The notes under the pieces were generated by a model. It was not told the origin of the DNA. It was given only the letters and a program-made list of their open reading frames with translations, and ran no database searches. From positions 62,001 through 126,000 of the forward strand of contig NZ_LZHT01000005.1 in the NCBI RefSeq assembly GCF_001667315.1: a stretch of DNA of 64,000 bases. Reading direction: 5' to 3'. The DNA comes from Mycobacterium sp. 852002-10029_SCH5224772 (GTDB lineage Bacteria; Actinomycetota; Actinomycetes; Mycobacteriales; Mycobacteriaceae). Positions 61,432 through 64,000 of this stretch are shown here, piece by piece; the stretch's first letter is position 1, and every line of letters starts with the position of its first letter. The translations under genes and the position numbers were made by a program.

Positions 61432-62576
61432 TACTGCCTCCCGAGAATCATTGTGGCGCTGTGGGTGAAGAAACCACCCATCGCGTGGACGCATGCCAGC
61501 CCAGCCTCCCTGACCTGGCGCTGTCCGCATTCGCCGCGCAGCTGCCTCACCGCCTCCACCATGAGGAACATTCCTCGCATACCGGGGTGACACGAGGCCA
61601 GGCCGCCCCCATCGGTGTTGGTCGGAAGCGCCCCGCCTGGGCGAAGCGCTCCGGACTCTATGAAGGGCCCCCCTTCGCCCTTGGCGCAGAAACCGAGGTC
61701 CTCCACGGTCAGCAGGACGGTGGACGTAAAGGAGTCGTAGAGCTGGCACACGTCGATGTCGGCCGGGCTGACGCCCGCCCGCGCGAACGCCGGTGGCCCC
61801 GAGCGTGCCGCCGCCGATGTCGTGAAATCGGGCCATTGGCTCATGCTTACGTGCGATGTTGCGTCCGACGTGCCGAGAATCCAAACCGGTTCCTTCGCGC
61901 AACCCCTGGCCACGCGCTCGCTGGCAAGCACGACGGCACCGCCACCATCGGTGCGCAGGCATACGTGCTTGGAGGTGAACGGGTCGGCCAACATCGGCGC
62001 GGCCGCGACGTCCGCCACGCTGATGCGTTCTCGCTCAAAGGCGTTGTCGTTCATGGCCGCCCATTCGTGGGCCGCGACGGCGACTTCGGCCAGTTGATCG
62101 ACGGTGGTGCCGAATTCGATCATGTGGCGCCTCGCCGCCATGGCGTACTTGGCAATCAACGTGGCGCCGTAGGGCGCCTCGTACTGGAGTGCGCCGCCGG
62201 TCCCCATCGCGGCAGCTGACGCGCGCGCCCGTCGCTTGACATCGGAGCGTGCGGTCGATGCGTAGGTCAACAGAGCGACCTCGATTTCCCCGGCCGCGAT
62301 TGCGGCGGCGGCATGCCCGGCCATTACTTCCCACGAGGATCCGCCGACATTGGTTGCATCCACCCAGGTAGGTCGTAGACCGAGGTACTCGCTGACTTCG
62401 ACGGGGGGAAGCAACGTTCCGTGCCCGCCGAAACCGTCGATGTCCTCCTTCGTGAGCCCGGCATCCGCGACCGCCCGCCGCGACGACTGGGCCATCAACG
62501 CCATGGCGGTCTTGTCGGGGACCCGGCCGCAGTCGGACAGGGCTACCCCCACGATGGCGACGCGGTTCGATGGCAT
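61431..62576 (-). CDS. SCP-x thiolase-fold protein (Ltp family)
   Basis: 381 residues. Nucleophilic Cys is absent: VGGSSWEVM (77-85) stands in its place. Y280 (QLYDSFT) matches one Tyr of Ltp2-type aldolases, but the second is replaced within LASCHPGMRG, which resembles the GHP motif of thiolases. So this is a different subgroup from 28074-29252. With the DUF35 protein it probably cleaves a C-C bond in a side chain. ATG 62576 has no ribosome site. Confidence 0.82.
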   Translation of the reverse strand: MPSNRVAIVGVALSDCGRVPDKTAMALMAQSSRRAVADAGLTKEDIDGFGGHGTLLPPVEVSEYLGLRPTWVDATNVGGSSWEVMAGHAAAAIAAGEIEVALLTYASTARSDVKRRARASAAAMGTGGALQYEAPYGATLIAKYAMAARRHMIEFGTTVDQLAEVAVAAHEWAAMNDNAFERERISVADVAAAPMLADPFTSKHVCLRTDGGGAVVLASERVARGCAKEPVWILGTSDATSHVSMSQWPDFTTSAAARSGPPAFARAGVSPADIDVCQLYDSFTSTVLLTVEDLGFCAKGEGGPFIESGALRPGGALPTNTDGGGLASCHPGMRGMFLMVEAVRQLRGECGQRQVREAGLACVHAMGGFFTHSATMILGRQ

Positions 62577-62630
62577 AGCTAATGGTTATCACATCGACGT
62601 CGCGGCTGATAATGGCCGTTGACGATATTA

Positions 62631-62646
62631 TGGAAACGTGATTCTC
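62631..62646. promoter_or_regulatory. Weak dyad-like element
   Basis: TGGAAACGTGATTCTC, readable as GGAAAC-GTG-ATTCTC with a 3-nt spacer. It lies between the thiolase gene (start 62576) and the aldolase gene (start 62666). Only part of the arms pair, so this is a possible outlying member of the dyad family. Confidence 0.3.
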
Positions 62647-62665
62647 GGTCCGCTACCGTGAGCGT

Positions 62666-63457
62666 ATGACGACAGCGCTGCGGGACGCGTTGCGGGGAGA
62701 GGCGCTGGTGCTGTGTCTGGCGCTGCTCAACTCCCGCACCCCTGACATTCCCGCGGTTGCGGCCGCATGCGGGTACGACGCCGTGTACGTCGATCTCGAG
62801 CACACATCTACGTCTTTGGATACTGCGCAGATGCTTTGCATGAGCGCGCTCGGCGCGGGAATTTCCGGCCTGGTGCGGGTGCCGTCTCACGATCCCAGTG
62901 TCATCGCAAGGGTGTTGGATGGTGGTGCAGTGGGAATCATTGTGCCGCACATTAATTCGAAGGAAGAGGCCGAACGGATCGTTCAGGCTGCCCGGTTTCC
63001 GCCGATCGGCAATCGGTCCATCTCGGGTCCCAATGCGGTCAGTGGATACGCGCCCCGAGGGGCGGCGGAATTGGTGGGGCTGCTCGAACGCCGCACGGTC
63101 GTGGCCGTGATGATCGAGACTCCGGAGGCGGTCGAAGTATCCGACTCCATCGCCTCGGTCGACGGCATCGACATGATCCTCATCGGACCGAGCGATCTGA
63201 CCGCCGAAATGGGCATCCACGGACAGTATGAGAATGAGCATTTCCACCGTGCAGTAGAATCAGTCGCGGCGGCTTGTCGTAGTCACGGTGTGGCGCTCGG
63301 CATCGCCGGAATAAAGTCAGTTGACCTGCTGAATCGATTCGTGGAACTGGGATTGCGATTCATCTCGGCGGGCACTGACATCGGGATGATGACCGAGGCG
63401 GCCACAATGCGTGCACAGGCGCTTCGCGGACTGCAGGCCCGCCGCGATGACCAGTGA
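62666..63457 (+). CDS. HpcH/HpaI-family class II aldolase
   Basis: 263 residues, TIM barrel of the HpaI / 2-dehydro-3-deoxy-glucarate aldolase family: YDAVYVDLEHTSTSLDTA, VRVPSHDP, GGAVGIIVPHINSKEEAERIVQAARFPPIGNRS, VMIETPEAVE, LIGPSDLTAEMG. Metal ligands Glu (IET) and Asp (GPSD) are present. Cleaves a 2-oxo-4-hydroxy acid into pyruvate and an aldehyde. Leaderless: TACCGT (62654-62659) ends 6 nt before the ATG. Confidence 0.88.
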   Translation: MTTALRDALRGEALVLCLALLNSRTPDIPAVAAACGYDAVYVDLEHTSTSLDTAQMLCMSALGAGISGLVRVPSHDPSVIARVLDGGAVGIIVPHINSKEEAERIVQAARFPPIGNRSISGPNAVSGYAPRGAAELVGLLERRTVVAVMIETPEAVEVSDSIASVDGIDMILIGPSDLTAEMGIHGQYENEHFHRAVESVAAACRSHGVALGIAGIKSVDLLNRFVELGLRFISAGTDIGMMTEAATMRAQALRGLQARRDDQ

Positions 63458-63505
63458 AGAACACACCGAGTAGCCGAAGCGACGCCAACACAACAGGAGG
63501 ACCGG

Positions 63506-64000
63506 ATGCCGACAGCCATCTACACCGAACGTGTCACCGACCCAATGGCGTGGACCGGCGCGGACTTCGCGAGTAAGGAAGACTTCGCCTTCGATCTGTC
63601 CGCTCGCAATGTGGCTGCGCTGGAATCGATCCTGACCAAGACCGCGAATAAAGGCCGGGACGACATCACGCCAGAGGACGCTCGGCACCCAGACCTCGAT
63701 GGCGATCTGGCACGGCTCTATCAGGATCTGATGTTCGGTAAGGGACTCGCTTGCGTGCGCGGCTTTCCGGTCGAGCAGCATTCGATTGAGGACCTCGAAC
63801 GCATCTACTGGGCGTTCTGCACGCATCTCGGCTATCTGGTGTCGAACAACTCCTTTGGCCACCGCATGGTGCGCGTTCAGGAAGAGATCCTGCCCGGCGG
63901 AGTGCAACCCGCCCGCGGCACGAAGTCTCGCGCCGAACTGGCGATGCACAATGACGCCGCCGACATTCTGTCCCTGCTGTGCGTCTATCCGGCGGCCCAG
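63506..64000 (+). CDS. TauD/TfdA-family Fe(II)/2-oxoglutarate dioxygenase (partial, 3' end outside window)
   Basis: 165 codons to the edge, no stop. AGGAGG is 5 nt before ATG 63506. RLYQDLMFGKGLACVRGFPVE and the iron-binding H148-x-D150 (AMHNDAAD) fit the TauD family; the distal His and Arg lie outside. Expected to hydroxylate the pathway substrate with 2-oxoglutarate. 48 nt after the HpaI aldolase, same operon. Confidence 0.82.
   Translation, partial: MPTAIYTERVTDPMAWTGADFASKEDFAFDLSARNVAALESILTKTANKGRDDITPEDARHPDLDGDLARLYQDLMFGKGLACVRGFPVEQHSIEDLERIYWAFCTHLGYLVSNNSFGHRMVRVQEEILPGGVQPARGTKSRAELAMHNDAADILSLLCVYPAAQ

Noticed and set aside
1-64000. tRNA, rRNA, CRISPR, insertion sequences, phage or integrase genes
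   Set aside because: I looked for cloverleaf-like segments, regular repeats, transposase motifs and long terminal inverted repeats and saw none.

Overview
This 64 kb window looks like an accessory catabolic region of a high-GC actinobacterium, most likely an environmental Mycobacterium or Mycolicibacterium. The clues are GC-rich codon use, many GTG and TTG starts, 1-4 nt overlaps between genes, leaderless starts behind TANNNT boxes, an NDMA-dependent alcohol dehydrogenase of the mycofactocin-associated type, F420-type LLM oxidoreductases, FadE/FadD/ECH expansions, SCP-x type thiolases with DUF35 partners, and VirS-type AraC and TetR regulators. I see no rRNA, tRNA, CRISPR array, insertion sequence or phage gene.

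Layout. 1-5.65 kb: a partial diiron ferritin-like protein, an SDR and an HSL-type esterase in one operon, a broken AraC gene, an intact AraC regulator and a PF10118-type metal-dependent hydrolase. 5.65-6.35 kb is non-coding. 6.3-9.8 kb: an alcohol dehydrogenase operon in which an aldehyde dehydrogenase and an amidohydrolase survive only as in-frame terminal stubs, preceded by a TetR gene. 9.8-21.9 kb: four DapB-like NAD(P) oxidoreductases, a signal-less ABC-type substrate-binding protein, a P450, an orphan protein, two SDRs, an AveC-like membrane protein and an alpha/beta hydrolase. 21.9-27.4 kb: an acyl-CoA ligase, a CaiB CoA-transferase, a P450 and two NTF2-fold proteins. 27.4-34.2 kb: an operon whose content matches the igr (cholesterol side-chain) locus: P450, two acyl-CoA dehydrogenases, MaoC, DUF35, MaoC, Ltp2-like aldolase, ending in a TetR gene. 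34.4-41.2 kb: aldehyde dehydrogenase, an unusual tandem CaiB, MaoC, amidohydrolase, a cysteine-hydrolase homologue without the cysteine, and an NTF2 protein. 41.2-49.9 kb: LLM oxidoreductase, acyl-CoA dehydrogenases, acyl-CoA ligase and two amidohydrolases. 49.9-57.6 kb: a long operon with MaoC, three enoyl-CoA hydratases, an acyl-CoA dehydrogenase, an AMP ligase and two SDRs, one a half-protein. 57.6-64 kb: ECH, MFE-type SDR, AMP ligase, a second thiolase/DUF35 pair, an HpaI-type aldolase and a partial Fe/2OG dioxygenase.

Taken together the genes describe uptake or sensing, oxidation (P450, dioxygenase, alcohol and aldehyde dehydrogenases), CoA activation (four AMP ligases, CoA-transferases), beta-oxidation with heteromeric FadE and MaoC enzymes, and retro-aldol side-chain cleavage of a hydrophobic, probably branched or cyclic carbon source such as a steroid- or terpenoid-like acid. 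The substrate cannot be read from sequence. A recurring dyad, GAGAAY-N4-RTTCTC and variants, lies in most intergenic promoters between 9.1 and 49.9 kb and suggests that one TetR-type regulator controls most of the region.
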